Source of the DNA: JALORV01 sp963707445
GTDB taxonomy: Bacteria > Pseudomonadota > Gammaproteobacteria > Burkholderiales > Burkholderiaceae_F
Assembly (NCBI GenBank): GCA_963707445.1
Contig: CAVPPW010000002.1
Coordinates: forward strand, 62,001-126,000
Reading direction: 5' to 3'
Length of the DNA: 64,000 nucleotides
In this document: piece after piece, positions 38,834-49,095 of the stretch
Layout: each line of letters begins with the position of its first letter
How positions within the stretch are numbered: position 1 is the stretch's first letter
The notes under the pieces: model-generated
What the model saw: only the letters and a program-made list of their open reading frames with translations
Database searches by the model: none
Told to the model about the DNA's origin: nothing
Program-made: the position numbers and the translations under genes

Positions 38834-40061
38834 ATGGATACGCTTCAAGTCCGAGGCGCTGCTCATCGCCTCGGCGTCGAGTTGCAGGCTCGCGCGGGCG
38901 CACACCGATGCCTTGTTCCGCCTGGTCGCGCCGCGAACGCTGTATCAGCGACCGATCGCTGAACGGCATCGACTGATCTTCTATGTCGGGCACTTCGATG
39001 CCTTCGACTGGAACCAGCTCGCGCGTGGCGTGCTCGACATGCCGTCGTTTCATCCTTCGTTCGACCGGCTGTTCGAGGCCGGCATCGATCCGTTGCCTGG
39101 ACAGGGCCCGAAGGACCGTCCGTCCGACTGGCCCGAACTGGACTCGGTGCTGCGCTACGTCGAGCGCACGCGCAACGCGATCGACGAAGTGCTGGACGAG
39201 TTGCCGACGGACCGGCTGCTCACCGCGGTCGAGCACCGCTGGATGCACGCGGAGACGCTGTGCTACCTGCTGCATGAGTTGGCGCCTGAACTGAAGCAGC
39301 AGCCGCAACGTGCGCGGCGAGACTTCTCGCTGGTTGCGCAATCACTGGGCACCGAGTGGATCGAAATTCCAGGCGGCCGCACCAAGCTCGGCCAGGCCCC
39401 GGGCGCGTTCGGCTGGGACAACGAGTTTCCGCGGCATGAGGTGATCGTCGAAAGCTTCCGCTTGGCGCGATACAAGGTGACCAACGGCGAGTACCTGCGC
39501 TTTGTCGAAGCCGGAGGCAACCCGTCGCACTTCTGGAGACGAACATCGGACGGCTGGACGCTGCGGCGCATGTTCGACGCGGTTCCGCTGCCTCTGAACG
39601 ATCCGGTCTATCTCACGCACGACCAGGCCGCCGCGTATGCGCGCTGGGTCGGCGCGCGCCTGCCGTCCGAAGCTGAATGGCAGCGTGCGGCCTACGGCAC
39701 GGGCGCGCGGTCCTTCCCGTGGGGCGATGCGCCGCCATCCGCCCTTCGCGCCCACATTGACTTCGCCGGCTGGGACACCGTGCCGGTCAGCGCGCACGCG
39801 GCCAGCGCAACACCGGAAGGCGTCGAGCAGATGCTGGGCAACGGCTGGGAGTGGACCGCGACACCTTTCGCCGGCTTCGAAGGCTTCCAATCCCGCGCCT
39901 ACTACCGCGGCTACTCGGCGGACTTCTTCGACGGCGCCCACTTCGTGTTGAAGGGCGCGTCGGTGCGCACCGCGGCCCGGCTGGCACGGCCATCGTTCCG
40001 CAACTGGTTCAGGGACGAGTATCCCTACACGTACGCGACGATGCGGCTGGCCGCGTCGTAG
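38834..40061 (+). CDS. egtB: EgtB-like sulfoxide synthase (ergothioneine-type, N-terminal indel)
   Basis: It has a DinB-like iron domain (LIFYVGHFDAFDWN, VEHRWMHAETLCYLLHEL with HxxxHxE ligands) joined to an FGE-sulfatase domain (EWIEIPGGRTKLG, LPSEAEWQRAAYGTG, LGNGWEWTATPF). EgtB enzymes form the C-S bond in ergothioneine from trimethylhistidine and a thiol. The ATG at 38834, 6 nt after TAAGGT, is the likely start, with an indel about 15 nt later joining it to the long frame. It converges on an egtD-like gene 38 bp away, supporting the pathway. Confidence 0.87.
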
Positions 40062-40098
40062 TCGCTCGTTCGACTTGCAGCAACGGGCCTTGGTGCGA

Positions 40099-41043
40099 CT
40101 ACTGCGCCAGCGCGAGCGCGAAACGGTCCGCCGCGTCGGTGTAGAGGCGCACCGTCGTGTAGCCGGCGTCGCGTAGTAACTGCGTCAGCCGCGGCAGCGT
40201 GTACTTGTACGAGTTCTCGGTGTGTATCCGTTCGCCTGCAGCGAAGCTTCGCTCGCCGCCGGGCCATCGCACGGTCACCGGCCGACGCGCCTCCAGATGC
40301 ATCTCGATGCGACTCTGGTCTCGATTGAAGAGCGCCACATGGCGCCAGTCCGACACGCTGAAGTTGGTGCCGGTGATGCCGTTGGCGACGTTCAGCACGT
40401 TGAGATTGAAGGCCGCCGTCACCCCGAGCGCATCGTCGTAGGCGGCCACGAGTTCCGCCTCGTCCTTCTCCAAATCAGCACCGAGCAGCAGCGTGCCGCC
40501 GCAAAGTTCGCGCACGCTCGACAGAAACGCCGTCGCTTCGTCGGGCGCGAAGTTGCCGATCGACGAGCCGGGATAAAACGCGAGTCGTCGTTCGCGCAGT
40601 ACCGCCTGAGGCAGCTGCAGCCCGTGCATGAAGTCGACCGCAACGCCGACGATGTCGACGCCAGGGTGTCGCTCGGCGAGCGGGTCGAGCTGCGCGCGCA
40701 GGAAGTCGGCGGCGATGTCGACAGCGACGTACTGCGCCGGGCGCAGCGCCGCGAACAGGCGCTCGGCCTTGGCGCAGTTGCCCGCGCCGAGGTCGATCAG
40801 TGTGCAACCCGTTCCGACGATCGCGGCGATCTCGCCGGTGCGGCGCTCGAAGATCGACCGCTCGTCACGCGGCAGCGTGTACTCCGGCAGCGCGCAGATC
40901 GCTTCGAACAGCCGCGCGCCGAGTTCGTCGTAGAAGAACTTGGGCGAGATGTGCGCCGCGGCGGCCGCGAGCCCGGCGCGCAGTTCGGCCGCCGGGTCAG
41001 CGGTCGACTGCTGCAACAGGTCGAAGAATCGGTACGGCACCAT
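40099..41043 (-). CDS. egtD: L-histidine N-alpha-methyltransferase
   Basis: The SAM-dependent enzyme makes hercynine (trimethylhistidine), the first step of ergothioneine synthesis. The 314-residue protein has SPKFFYDELGARLFEAICA, EYTLPRDERSIF, motif I DLGAGNCAKAERL, and FYPGSSIGNF, all EgtD-specific. The start at 41043 is the ATG of MVPYRFFD. It reads in frame with ilvA upstream only because of an indel near 41106. It is convergent with the egtB-like gene. No egtA, egtC or egtE is in the window, and EgtB in many proteobacteria can use cysteine directly. Confidence 0.92.
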   Translation of the reverse strand: MVPYRFFDLLQQSTADPAAELRAGLAAAAAHISPKFFYDELGARLFEAICALPEYTLPRDERSIFERRTGEIAAIVGTGCTLIDLGAGNCAKAERLFAALRPAQYVAVDIAADFLRAQLDPLAERHPGVDIVGVAVDFMHGLQLPQAVLRERRLAFYPGSSIGNFAPDEATAFLSSVRELCGGTLLLGADLEKDEAELVAAYDDALGVTAAFNLNVLNVANGITGTNFSVSDWRHVALFNRDQSRIEMHLEARRPVTVRWPGGERSFAAGERIHTENSYKYTLPRLTQLLRDAGYTTVRLYTDAADRFALALAQ

Positions 41044-41063
41044 CGCGGCGGGCGCATTGCGGA

Positions 41064-42279
41064 TCAGTACGGATGGATCTCGGCGAACAGACCGGCGTTG
41101 CGCAATGTGCCGAAGCACTTCTTCGATGTGCTCGGGACCACGCGTCTGCAGCACGAATTCGAGTTCCGCGTTCTGCACCGGCAGCGTCGTGAAGGCGCGC
41201 TGGTGCTCGACCTCCTCGATGTTGGCGCCGGCCTGCCCGATCAGCGTGGCCGCCCGCGCCAGCTCGCCCGGTATGTCGCGCGTATGCACGCGGATGCGCG
41301 CGAGGCGTCCGGCACGCACCATCCCGCGCTCGATGATGTCGGCAAGCACCATCGGGTCGATGTTGCCGCCGCACAGGATCAGCCCGACCTTGCGGCCGGC
41401 AAACGTTTCGCGATGGCGCAGCAGCGCCGCCAGCCCGGTCGCTCCGGCGCCTTCGACGACGGTCTTCTCGATTTCCAGCAGCAGCACGATCGCCTGCTCG
41501 ATGTCGCCTTCGGACACGAGCAGCACGTCGTCGACCATGCGCAGCACGATTTCCCGAGTCAGCTCGCCCGGCTGCTTGACGGCGATGCCTTCGGCCAACG
41601 TCGCGTTCGCGGTCGGCAGTTCTACGCCCTTGAATGCCGAATACATCGACGGAAACTGGTCGGTCTGCACGCCGATGACCGTAATGTCCGGCCGGATCGC
41701 GCGCGCCGCCGTCACGACGCCGGAGATCAGCCCGCCACCGCCGATCGCAACGCACAGGCAGTCGATCTCCGGCTGCTGCGCAAGCATCTCGAGCGCGATC
41801 GTGCCCTGCCCGGCGATCACGTCGACGTCGTCGTAGGGGTGCACCATCGTCAGCCCGCGGCGCTCTGCAATGCGGCCCGCTTCCTGCCGCGCGTCGTCGA
41901 AGGTATCGCCGGTCAGGATGATTTCGGCCGCGAAGCCGCGCGTGCGCTCGATCTTCACCGTCGGCGTGAACCGCGGCATCACGATCACTGCCGGAATTCC
42001 GAGGCGCTGCGCGTGATAGGCGACGCCCTGCGCGTGGTTGCCCGCCGACACCGCAATCACGCCGCTGGCTTTCTGCTCTGGCGTCAACAATGACAGCTTG
42101 TTCAGCGCGCCGCGTTCCTTGAACGACGCGGTGAACTGCAGGTTCTCGAACTTGAGGAAGACCTCCGCGCCGGTGATCTGCGACAGCGTGCGCGAATGAA
42201 CGCACGGCGTCTCCTCGATATGTCCGCGCAACCGCTCGGCCGCGACGCGTATCGATTCAACGGTGACAGGGTCGCTCAA
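41064..42279 (-). CDS. ilvA: Threonine ammonia-lyase (frame broken at 3' end)
   Basis: This PLP enzyme makes 2-oxobutanoate for isoleucine synthesis. The catalytic Lys is in FTASFKERGALN, the substrate loop in AVSAGNHAQGVAYHA, the phosphate-binding loop in IGGGGLISGVV and a C-terminal ACT domain begins at VHTRDIPGELA. An indel near 41106 hides the true end (LRNAGLFAEIHPY then stop at 41064) and fuses the frame to egtD. The start is TTG at 42279; no ATG is available nearby. A candidate promoter sits just upstream. Confidence 0.9.
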
Positions 42280-42310
42280 CGCGGGCTCGCGATGGAGGAC
42301 AGGGCCCGCG

Positions 42311-42337
42311 ATTGTAGCCGCGCACCCCTGGTCGCAA
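42311..42337 (-). promoter_or_regulatory. Candidate ilvA promoter
   Basis: TTGCGA (42337-42332) and TACAAT (42316-42311) lie 15 nt apart on the minus strand, placing the start about 25 nt before the TTG codon of ilvA. The spacing is short, so confidence is modest. Confidence 0.35.
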
Positions 42338-42378
42338 CCGGCCCGCATCACTGCGACACGATCCGTAGAATCGACGCG

Positions 42379-43050
42379 ATGTTGCAGATCGACGGACTGA
42401 CCAAGCGCTACGGTGACCGAGCCGTGCTCCACGCGCTTTCGCTCAGCGTCGGCAGCGGCGAATACGTCGCGATCGTCGGCGAGTCCGGCTCGGGAAAATC
42501 GACGCTGCTCAACCTGATCGCCGGACTCGACCGCCCGGAGGCCGGCCGAGTCGAGATCGAAGGCACCGACATCGCGCAACTCGAAGACACCGCGCGCACG
42601 CTGCTGCGACGATCGAAGCTCGGCTTCGTGTTCCAGGCGTTCCACATCCTGCCGCACCTGACGGTCGTCCAGAACGTGGCCTTGCCGCTGGTCCTGCTCG
42701 GGGTCGCTCCGGACGAGCGGGACGCGCGCGCGGCTGCGCTGCTCGACGAAGTCGGGCTGGCCGGCCGCGAGGCGAGCATGCCACGCGAGCTTTCCGGCGG
42801 CGAACTGCAGCGCGTCGCCGTCGCGCGCGCGCTCGTGCACCGGCCGGCGCTCGTGCTTGCCGACGAGCCGACCGGCAATCTCGATCCGGACACCGCCGAT
42901 ATCGTGCTGCAGTTGCTCGCCCGCGAGATCCACAGCCGACACTCGGCCGGCGTGCTCGTGACGCACTCCGAGGCGGCGGCGGCAAGCGCTGACCGCATGT
43001 TGCGGCTGGACCATGGCCACCTCGTGCCCTACGAGGGAGCACGCAGGTGA
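42379..43050 (+). CDS. attE: ABC transporter ATPase, AttE/LolD-like
   Basis: This 223-residue ATPase of the MacB/LolD class has Walker A GESGSGKSTLLNLIAGLD, Q-loop LGFVFQAFHILPHLTV, signature LSGGELQRVAVARAL, Walker B LVLADEPTGNLD and H-loop VLVTHSEAAA. Its ATG is 7 nt after TAGAAT, hinting at a leaderless mRNA. It overlaps the start of the permease gene by 4 nt. The set of ATPase, large FtsX-type permease and secreted lipocalin-like protein is the AttEFGH arrangement known from Agrobacterium. The substrate is unknown. Confidence 0.88.
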   Translation: MLQIDGLTKRYGDRAVLHALSLSVGSGEYVAIVGESGSGKSTLLNLIAGLDRPEAGRVEIEGTDIAQLEDTARTLLRRSKLGFVFQAFHILPHLTVVQNVALPLVLLGVAPDERDARAAALLDEVGLAGREASMPRELSGGELQRVAVARALVHRPALVLADEPTGNLDPDTADIVLQLLAREIHSRHSAGVLVTHSEAAAASADRMLRLDHGHLVPYEGARR

Positions 43051-45594
43051 TCGGTTGGCTGCTAGCGCATCTGTCGGGCGGGCACGCGCGGCATCATCCG
43101 CTGCGGGCGACGGTGCAGGTGATCGCGGTCGCGGTCGGCGTCGCGCTTGGCTACGCGGTAAACCTGATCAATGCCTCGGCGCTCGACGAATTCTCAGGCG
43201 CGGTGCGTCACGTGCTGGGACAGTCGGACCTCTCGATCAGTGGCGGCCGGCTCGGCTTCGACGAGGCGCTGTATCTGCGCGTAGCGGCGCTGCCCGAAGT
43301 CGAAGTGGCCAGTCCGATCGTCGAGGTAGAAGCACCGGTGCCCGGCCAGGCGAAGTCAGCCGCGGGGCTCGCGACGCTGCGCATCGTCGGAGTCGACGTA
43401 TTTCGCGCGGCACTGCTGTCACCGGCGCTGATCGGCGAGCCCGCAGCGTCGGAGCGGCAGTACGGGCTGCTCGGAGACGGCTTGTACCTTTCGCAGGCTG
43501 CACTCGATCGCTTCGGGCTGCGGGCCGGCGACAACCTCTCGCTTCAGGTCGGGCCGCGCCTCGAGACCTTCCGCATTGCGGGCGTGCTGCCGGGCGCGCG
43601 CGCCGGCGAGGAAGTGGCCGCGCTCGACATCGGTGCCGCGCAGGAGCGATTCGGTCAGATCGGGCGCCTGCATCGAATCGACGTCAAGCTCGCCGCGGGC
43701 GCGGGCGCGGGAAGCGCGCCAGAAGATCGCGGCGCTGCTGCCGCCGGGTGTGACGCTGACGACGCCCGACGAATCGGCGCAGCGTGTCTCCAACGTCTCG
43801 CGTGCGTACCGGGTCAACCTCAACGTGCTCGCGCTGGTGGCGCTCTTCACCGGTGCCTTTCTCGTGTTCTCGCTGCAGGCCCAGGCCGTGGTCGCGCGGC
43901 GCACGGAACTCGCGTTCCTGCGCATCAGCGGTGTCACCTCGAGCGAACTGCAACGCCTGCTCGTCGTCGAATCCCTCGCCGCCGGGATCATCGGCAGCCT
44001 CGTCGGTCTGGCGCTCGGGATCGGCCTGGCGGCGCTGGCGCTGGCCGCGCTCGGCGGCGACCTGGGCAGCGGGTTCTTTGCCGGGACGCGAGCCCGGCTG
44101 TCGATCGATGCCGGATGGACGTCGCGTTCTTCGTGCTCGGCGTCTGCGCCGCCGTCGCCGGCGGCTGGGCCCCGGCGCGCGAGGCGGCTCGCGTCGAGCC
44201 GGCGCTGGCGCTGAAGGCCGGGTCGGAACTCGATGCGCTGCGCCCGCTCGACGCGGCGTTCTGGCCGGCGCTGGCGGTACTCGCCGCGGGCGGAGTCGCG
44301 GCGCTGCTGCCGCCGCTCGGTGGGCTGCCGATCATGGGGTACACCGCGATCGCGCTGCTGCTGCTCGGCGCGATCATGCTGCAGCCGCGCCTCGCGCAGT
44401 CCGTGTTCGCGCGCCTCGGACGCGCGAGCCGCGCGACCCGCAGCATTCCGTGGCTCGGTGCTACCACGCGGCTCGCACAGGCGCCGTCCGGCGCGGCGAT
44501 CGGGCTCGCCGGCATCGTCGCGAGCTTCGCGCTGATGGTCGCGATGGCGACGATGGTGACGAGCTTCAGGCAATCGCTCGACGTGTGGCTGTCGGCGGTG
44601 CTGCCGGCCGATCTGTACGCGCGTGCCGGCAGCCGCGGCGAGTCGACGACGACCGCGTACTTCTCCGCGCACGACCAGCGCGTGCTGGCCACCGCACCCG
44701 GCGTACAGCGGGCCGAGTTCTCGCGCTTTGCGCGCGTGTCGCTCGATCCGAAGCGCGCGCCCGTCATGCTGGTGATACGCCCTATTGACCCGGCGCGGCC
44801 GGCGCTGCCGCTGATGGGCCGCGCACTCGATTGGAGCGCACAGGACCCGCCGCCGGCGTGGATCAGCGAAGCGCTGCAGGAACTGTATGGCGTCGACACC
44901 GGGCAAGCGCCTGCGCATCCCGCTCGCCGGCGCCGAACACGAATTCCTGATCGTCGGCGTGTGGCGCGACTACGCACGCCAGACCGGCGCCATCGCGCTG
45001 CGCGACAGCGACTACCAGCGGATCACCGGCGACACGATGCGCACCGATGCCGCCCTGTGGCTCGTACCCGGAGCGCGCGCCAACGACGTCATCGAGGCGG
45101 TGCGCGACCGGCTGGATGTCGGCGCGCAGGCCGAATTCCTGCAGCCCGGAGACATCCGCAAGCTGAGCCTCGACATCTTCGATCGCAGCTTCGCGGTCAC
45201 GTATCTGCTGGAGATCGCCGCGATCGTGATCGGGCTCATCGGCATCGCGGCGACGTTCTCGGCCCAGGCGCTGGCGCGGACGAAGGAGTTCGGCATGCTG
45301 CGGCATCTCGGCGTGACGCGCGCGCAGATCCTGGCGCAGTTCGCGATCGAGGGTCTGCTGGTGACCGCGCTCGGCGTCGCGAGCGGGCTCGCCATCGGTG
45401 CGGCGGTCGCTCTCGTGCTGATCCATGTCGTCAACCCGCAGTCGTTTCACTGGACGATGGAACTGCACGTGCCGGGCGGACTGATCCTCGCGCTGATCGC
45501 CGCGCTGCTGGGCACTGCGGCGCTGACCGCGCTGTTCGCCGGTCGCCGTGCGGCGTCGGTCGACGCGATACGCGCCGTGAGCGAAGACTGGTAG
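43047..45594 (+). CDS. attF: FtsX-type ABC permease, AttF/AttG-like (frame broken)
   Basis: The permease is about 850 residues with two FtsX/MacB repeats. It starts MIGWLLAHLSGGHARHHPLR, followed by a helix and a large periplasmic domain. Next come the first FtsX block (ELAFLRISGVTSSELQRLL), helices in the middle, a second periplasmic domain, and a final FtsX block (RTKEFGMLRHLGVTRAQIL). Breaks lie near 43720, 44110 and 44905. Such permeases do not pass a pore substrate but extract lipids or lipoproteins or work by mechanotransmission. It is encoded between the ATPase and the lipocalin-like gene. Confidence 0.85.
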
Positions 45595-45711
45595 TGGCAT
45601 GATTCCTTCGCCCCGACTTCGCGCCCGGTTCGATCCACGACCCGGCGCTGCACGATGCGACGGCGGGCACGAGGCTATAAAGGCACACGAGTTTCCAAAG
45701 CCGGAGAGGCC

Positions 45712-46809
45712 GTGCTGAGTCGTCGACGCGCGCTTTTGCTGGCCGGTGCGCTGCCGCTGGCGCGCGCGGCGCAGGCGCAGGTCGAATACGCGCGCGTGAC
45801 GCCGCGACCCCTCGTCTTTCCGCGCGACCACGGCGCACATCCGGAGTATCGAACCGAGTGGTGGTATCTCACCGGCTGGCTCGACGCGGCCGGGCGCGAT
45901 TCGCTCGGCTTTCAGTTGACGTTCTTCCGCGTCCGGACACCGATCGTTGCTCGCGGCAGCCGCTTCAGCCCCGAGCAGCTGGTGATCGCTCATGCCGCGA
46001 TCGCCGATCCGGCGCGCGGCGCACTGCTCCGCGACGAGCGGGTCCAGCGTGCGCTGCCGGGACTGGTCGAGGCGTCGACTGTGGACACCGACCTGCGCCT
46101 CGACCACTGGCGCTTCGTGCGCGATGCGGTGTCGGGCCGGTATCTGGCGACGATCCCCGCGCGCGGCTTCGAGTTGCAGTTCACGGCGACCCCGACCCAG
46201 CCTCTGCTGCTGCAGGGACGCGACGGCTTTTCGAAAAAAGGGCCCCAGCCGGAACAGGCGAGCTACTACTACAGCCAGCCGCAGCTCGCGATCGAGGCGA
46301 CGTTGCGATCGGACGCCAGCGCCGTCAGCTACGGCGGACGCGGCTGGCTCGACCACGAGTGGTCGAGCAGCGCGCTCGACCCGAAGGCGGCCGGATGGGA
46401 CTGGATCGGCATGAACCTCGATGACGGCCGAGCGCTGACGGCCTTCGAGATCCGCCCGACGACGCCCGGCCCGGCGATCTATCGCTATGCGTCGCTGCGC
46501 GCCGACGGCGGCCCGCTTCGAACGTTCGGTCCGGACGAAGTCCGCTTCGAAACGCGCGCAACCTGGCGCTCCCCGCGCACCGGCGCGGTCTATCCAGTGG
46601 CGCGGCGGCTCACGATCGGCGAGTTGGTGTTCGAGACGCAGCCGCTGATGAACGACCAGGAACTCGATTCGCGCGCTTCCGCCGGCGCCGTCTACTGGGA
46701 AGGTGCGAGCGAACTGCTGCAGTCCGGCCGTCGCGTCGGCCGAGGCTATCTCGAGATGACCGGCTACGTCGCCCCGATGCAGGCTGTGAGCGGACGCGAA
46801 CCACGCAAC
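45712..46809 (+). CDS. attH: AttH/CrtC-family lipocalin-like secreted protein
   Basis: The GTG start at 45712 follows a good SD (GGAG). The signal sequence is Tat-like (SRRRALLLAGALPLARAAQA). The mature part has the hydroxyneurosporene-synthase/AttH signature EYRTEWWYLTGWL, LGFQLTFFRVRTP, and GRGWLDHEWSS. It ends near GRGYLEMTGYVAPMQA, where similarity stops. The frame continues into the MAPEG gene, probably through an indel that removed the stop near 46795. AttH-type proteins accompany AttEFG ABC permeases. The end coordinate is therefore approximate. Confidence 0.82.
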
Positions 46810-46857
46810 GCAGACGCGACACGAGCTACGATCCGCGGCCGGATTGCTGGAGATCAC

Positions 46858-47256
46858 ATGGGAACGACGCTGCATTGGCCCGCGCTGATCACGCTGGCCA
46901 CGCTGTTGCTGCTCTTCGGTTGCGTCTGGCTCGTCAGCGCCGCGCGCGGCCGGCACAAAGTGCGGGCGCCGGCGACGACCGGCCCGGAAGAATTCGAGCG
47001 CGCATACCGCGTGCAGATGAACACGCTGGAAAACGCGGTGATCTTCCTGCCGGCGCTGTGGCTGGCGTCGATCTACTTCAGCCCGCGCATCGCCGCGGCG
47101 ATCGGAGCGGTGTGGCTCGTGGCCCGCATCTGGTACGCCTTCGCCTACTCGCGCAACCCGCGCGACCGCGCCGCGCCGTTTTTCGTGGCCTACGTGGCCT
47201 GGGGCGCGCTGATGGTGCTCGCGACGTGGGGTGTGCTGACCTCGCCGCTGTGGTGA
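46858..47256 (+). CDS. MAPEG-family membrane protein
   Basis: The 132-residue protein with four membrane helices has its own ATG (46858) behind a GGAG SD. MAPEG features are VRAPATTGPEEFERAYRVQM and TLENAVIFLPALWLASIYF, the family's glutathione-binding region. The end is a helix VAYVAWGALMVLATWG. Eukaryotic relatives are glutathione transferases of membranes; bacterial ones are less defined. It is located between the Att-like set and an MsbA-like exporter. Confidence 0.88.
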   Translation: MGTTLHWPALITLATLLLLFGCVWLVSAARGRHKVRAPATTGPEEFERAYRVQMNTLENAVIFLPALWLASIYFSPRIAAAIGAVWLVARIWYAFAYSRNPRDRAAPFFVAYVAWGALMVLATWGVLTSPLW

Positions 47257-47262
47257 ACGCGC

Positions 47263-49046
47263 TTGGCTGACACCCCGGCGCCCCGCCGCCTGAGGCCGCT
47301 GCGCGGCCTGCTTCCTTTCGTCACGCCGTACAAGCGCCAGGTGGCGCTGGCGCTGCTCTTTCTCGTGCTCGCCGCCGCCAGCACGCTGGCGCTGCCTTAC
47401 GCAGTGCGACTGCTGGTCGACCACGGGACTTGCGCTTCCCGACGGCAGCGGAGTCGGCGAGAAGCTGGTCGCGATCCGCGGCTACTTCGGCGCGCTCTTC
47501 GCCGTGGCGGCCGCGCTCGGCATCTTCACCGCCGCGCGGTTCTTCATGGTGACGTGGATCGGCGAGCGAGTGACGGCCGACCTGAGGCAGGCCGTCTACG
47601 CCCACGTGCTGACCCAGAGCCCGCAGTTCTTCGAAACCCTGAAGACCGGCGAAGTGCTGTCGCGGCTGACGACCGACACCGTGGTCATCCAGAACGCGGT
47701 GGGCTCGAGCATTTCGATGGGCCTGCGCAGCGCCGTGCTGTTCGTCGGCGGCATCGCGATGCTGATCGCGACCAGTCCGAGGCTGATGCTGACCGTCGTC
47801 GGCATCATCGCGCTGGTCGTCGCGCCGGCGATGCTGATCGGCGGCCGCGTGCGCCGGCTGTCACGCGCGAGCCAGGACCGCATCGCCGACTCGAGCGCAA
47901 TCGCAGGTGAAGTGCTGAACGCCGTCCCGGTGGTGCAGAGCTATACGCAGGAGACGGCGGAGACGCAGCGCTTCTCGGATGCGAACGAGCGCGCCTTCGC
48001 CACGTCGATCCGGCGCACCGGCACGCGGGCGCTGCTGACCGCGTTTCTGATCGTCGGCATCTTCGGTTCGCTGTTGTACGGCCTGTACGGCGGCGTGCAG
48101 TCGGTATTGGCCGGACACATCAGCGCGGGCCAGCTGAGCCAGACGGCGCTGTACATCATGGTGGTGGCCAGTTCCGTGGCGGTGCTGGCCGAGGTCTGGG
48201 GCGAGCTGCTGCGCGCCGCGGGAGCGACCGAACGGCTGATCGAGCTGCTGCAGGCTCAGTCGCCGGTCACCTCGCCGCCGCAGGCAGCGCCGCTGCCGCG
48301 CCTCAGAGCGCGGGCTGCGCGTCCAGTTCGCACACGTCAGCTTCTACTATCCGTCGCGGCCGCAGCAGCCAGTGCTGCGCGAACTGTCGCTCGCGATCGA
48401 ACCGGGACAGACGGTCGCGCTGGTCGGCGCCTCAGGCGCCGGCAAGAGCACCATTTTCCAGCTGCTGCAGCGCTTCTACGATATCGAGGCCGGCGCGCTG
48501 CGGCTCAACGGCGTCGACGTGCGCGCGGCTGCGCTCGACGACCTGCGCCGCCACATCGCGGTGGTGCCGCAGGAGGCCGTGGTCTTCTCGGGCTCGGTGC
48601 TCGACAACATCCGTTACGGCCGGCGCGATGCCAGCGAGGCCGACGCGCTGGCCGCGGCGCGTGCTGCGCACGTCGACGAGTTCGTGCAGCGCCTGCCCGA
48701 GCGCTACGAGACCGAGGTCGGCGAGCGCGGGTTGCGGCTGTCTGGAGGACAGCGGCAACGCCTCGCGATCGCGCGCGCGATCCTGAAGGATGCGCCGCTG
48801 CTGCTGCTCGACGAAGCGACCTCAGCGCTCGATGCGGAAAGCGAGCGCGCCGTGCAGTCGGCGCTCGAAGCGGCGATGCGCGGCCGCACGACGATCGTCA
48901 TCGCGCACCGGCTGGCGACCGTGCAGCGTGTGCACCGCATCTTCGTGCTCGATCACGGCCGCATCGTCGACGCGGGCACGCATGCCGAGCTGATCGCGCG
49001 CGGCGGGCTCTACGGTCGTCTCGCGGCGCTGCAGTTCGCCGCATGA
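47263..49046 (+). CDS. MsbA-like ABC exporter, fused membrane and ATPase domains (frame broken)
   Basis: The protein is about 594 residues. Six membrane helices in the first half have IGERVTADLRQAVYAHVLTQ and FFETLKTGEVLSRLTTDTVV, typical of MsbA/AprD exporters. The ATPase has Walker A GASGAGKSTIFQLLQRFY, Q-loop AVVPQEAVVFSG, signature LSGGQRQRLAIARAI and Walker B LLLLDEATSALD. Breaks lie near 47425 and 48305. The start is TTG at 47263, 6 bp after the MAPEG gene. Candidate substrates are lipids, drugs or peptides. Confidence 0.88.
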
Positions 49047-49095
49047 ACGAGCGGCGGGCGCCGGACCCTCGGCACGCGCCCCTATGATCGCTCCG

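Noticed and set aside
40222..42093. Long plus-strand frame opposite egtD and ilvA
   Set aside because: Both strands cannot be coding here: egtD and ilvA motifs are unmistakable on the minus strand, and the plus frame is His/Arg-rich shadow.
40099..42279. Apparent in-frame fusion of threonine ammonia-lyase and EgtD
   Set aside because: Shifting one base near 41106 restores the normal ilvA C-terminus (LRNAGLFAEIHPY, stop at 41064). egtD has its own ATG at 41043.
45712..47256. Apparent fusion of AttH-like protein and MAPEG protein
   Set aside because: Family similarity stops near 46795, where one base change creates a TGA. The MAPEG gene has its own ATG and SD at 46858.
44863..47424. Very long minus-strand frame opposite the Att-like genes
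   Set aside because: It has no recognisable domain, is Arg/Gln-rich and lies antisense to conserved ABC and lipocalin-like genes.
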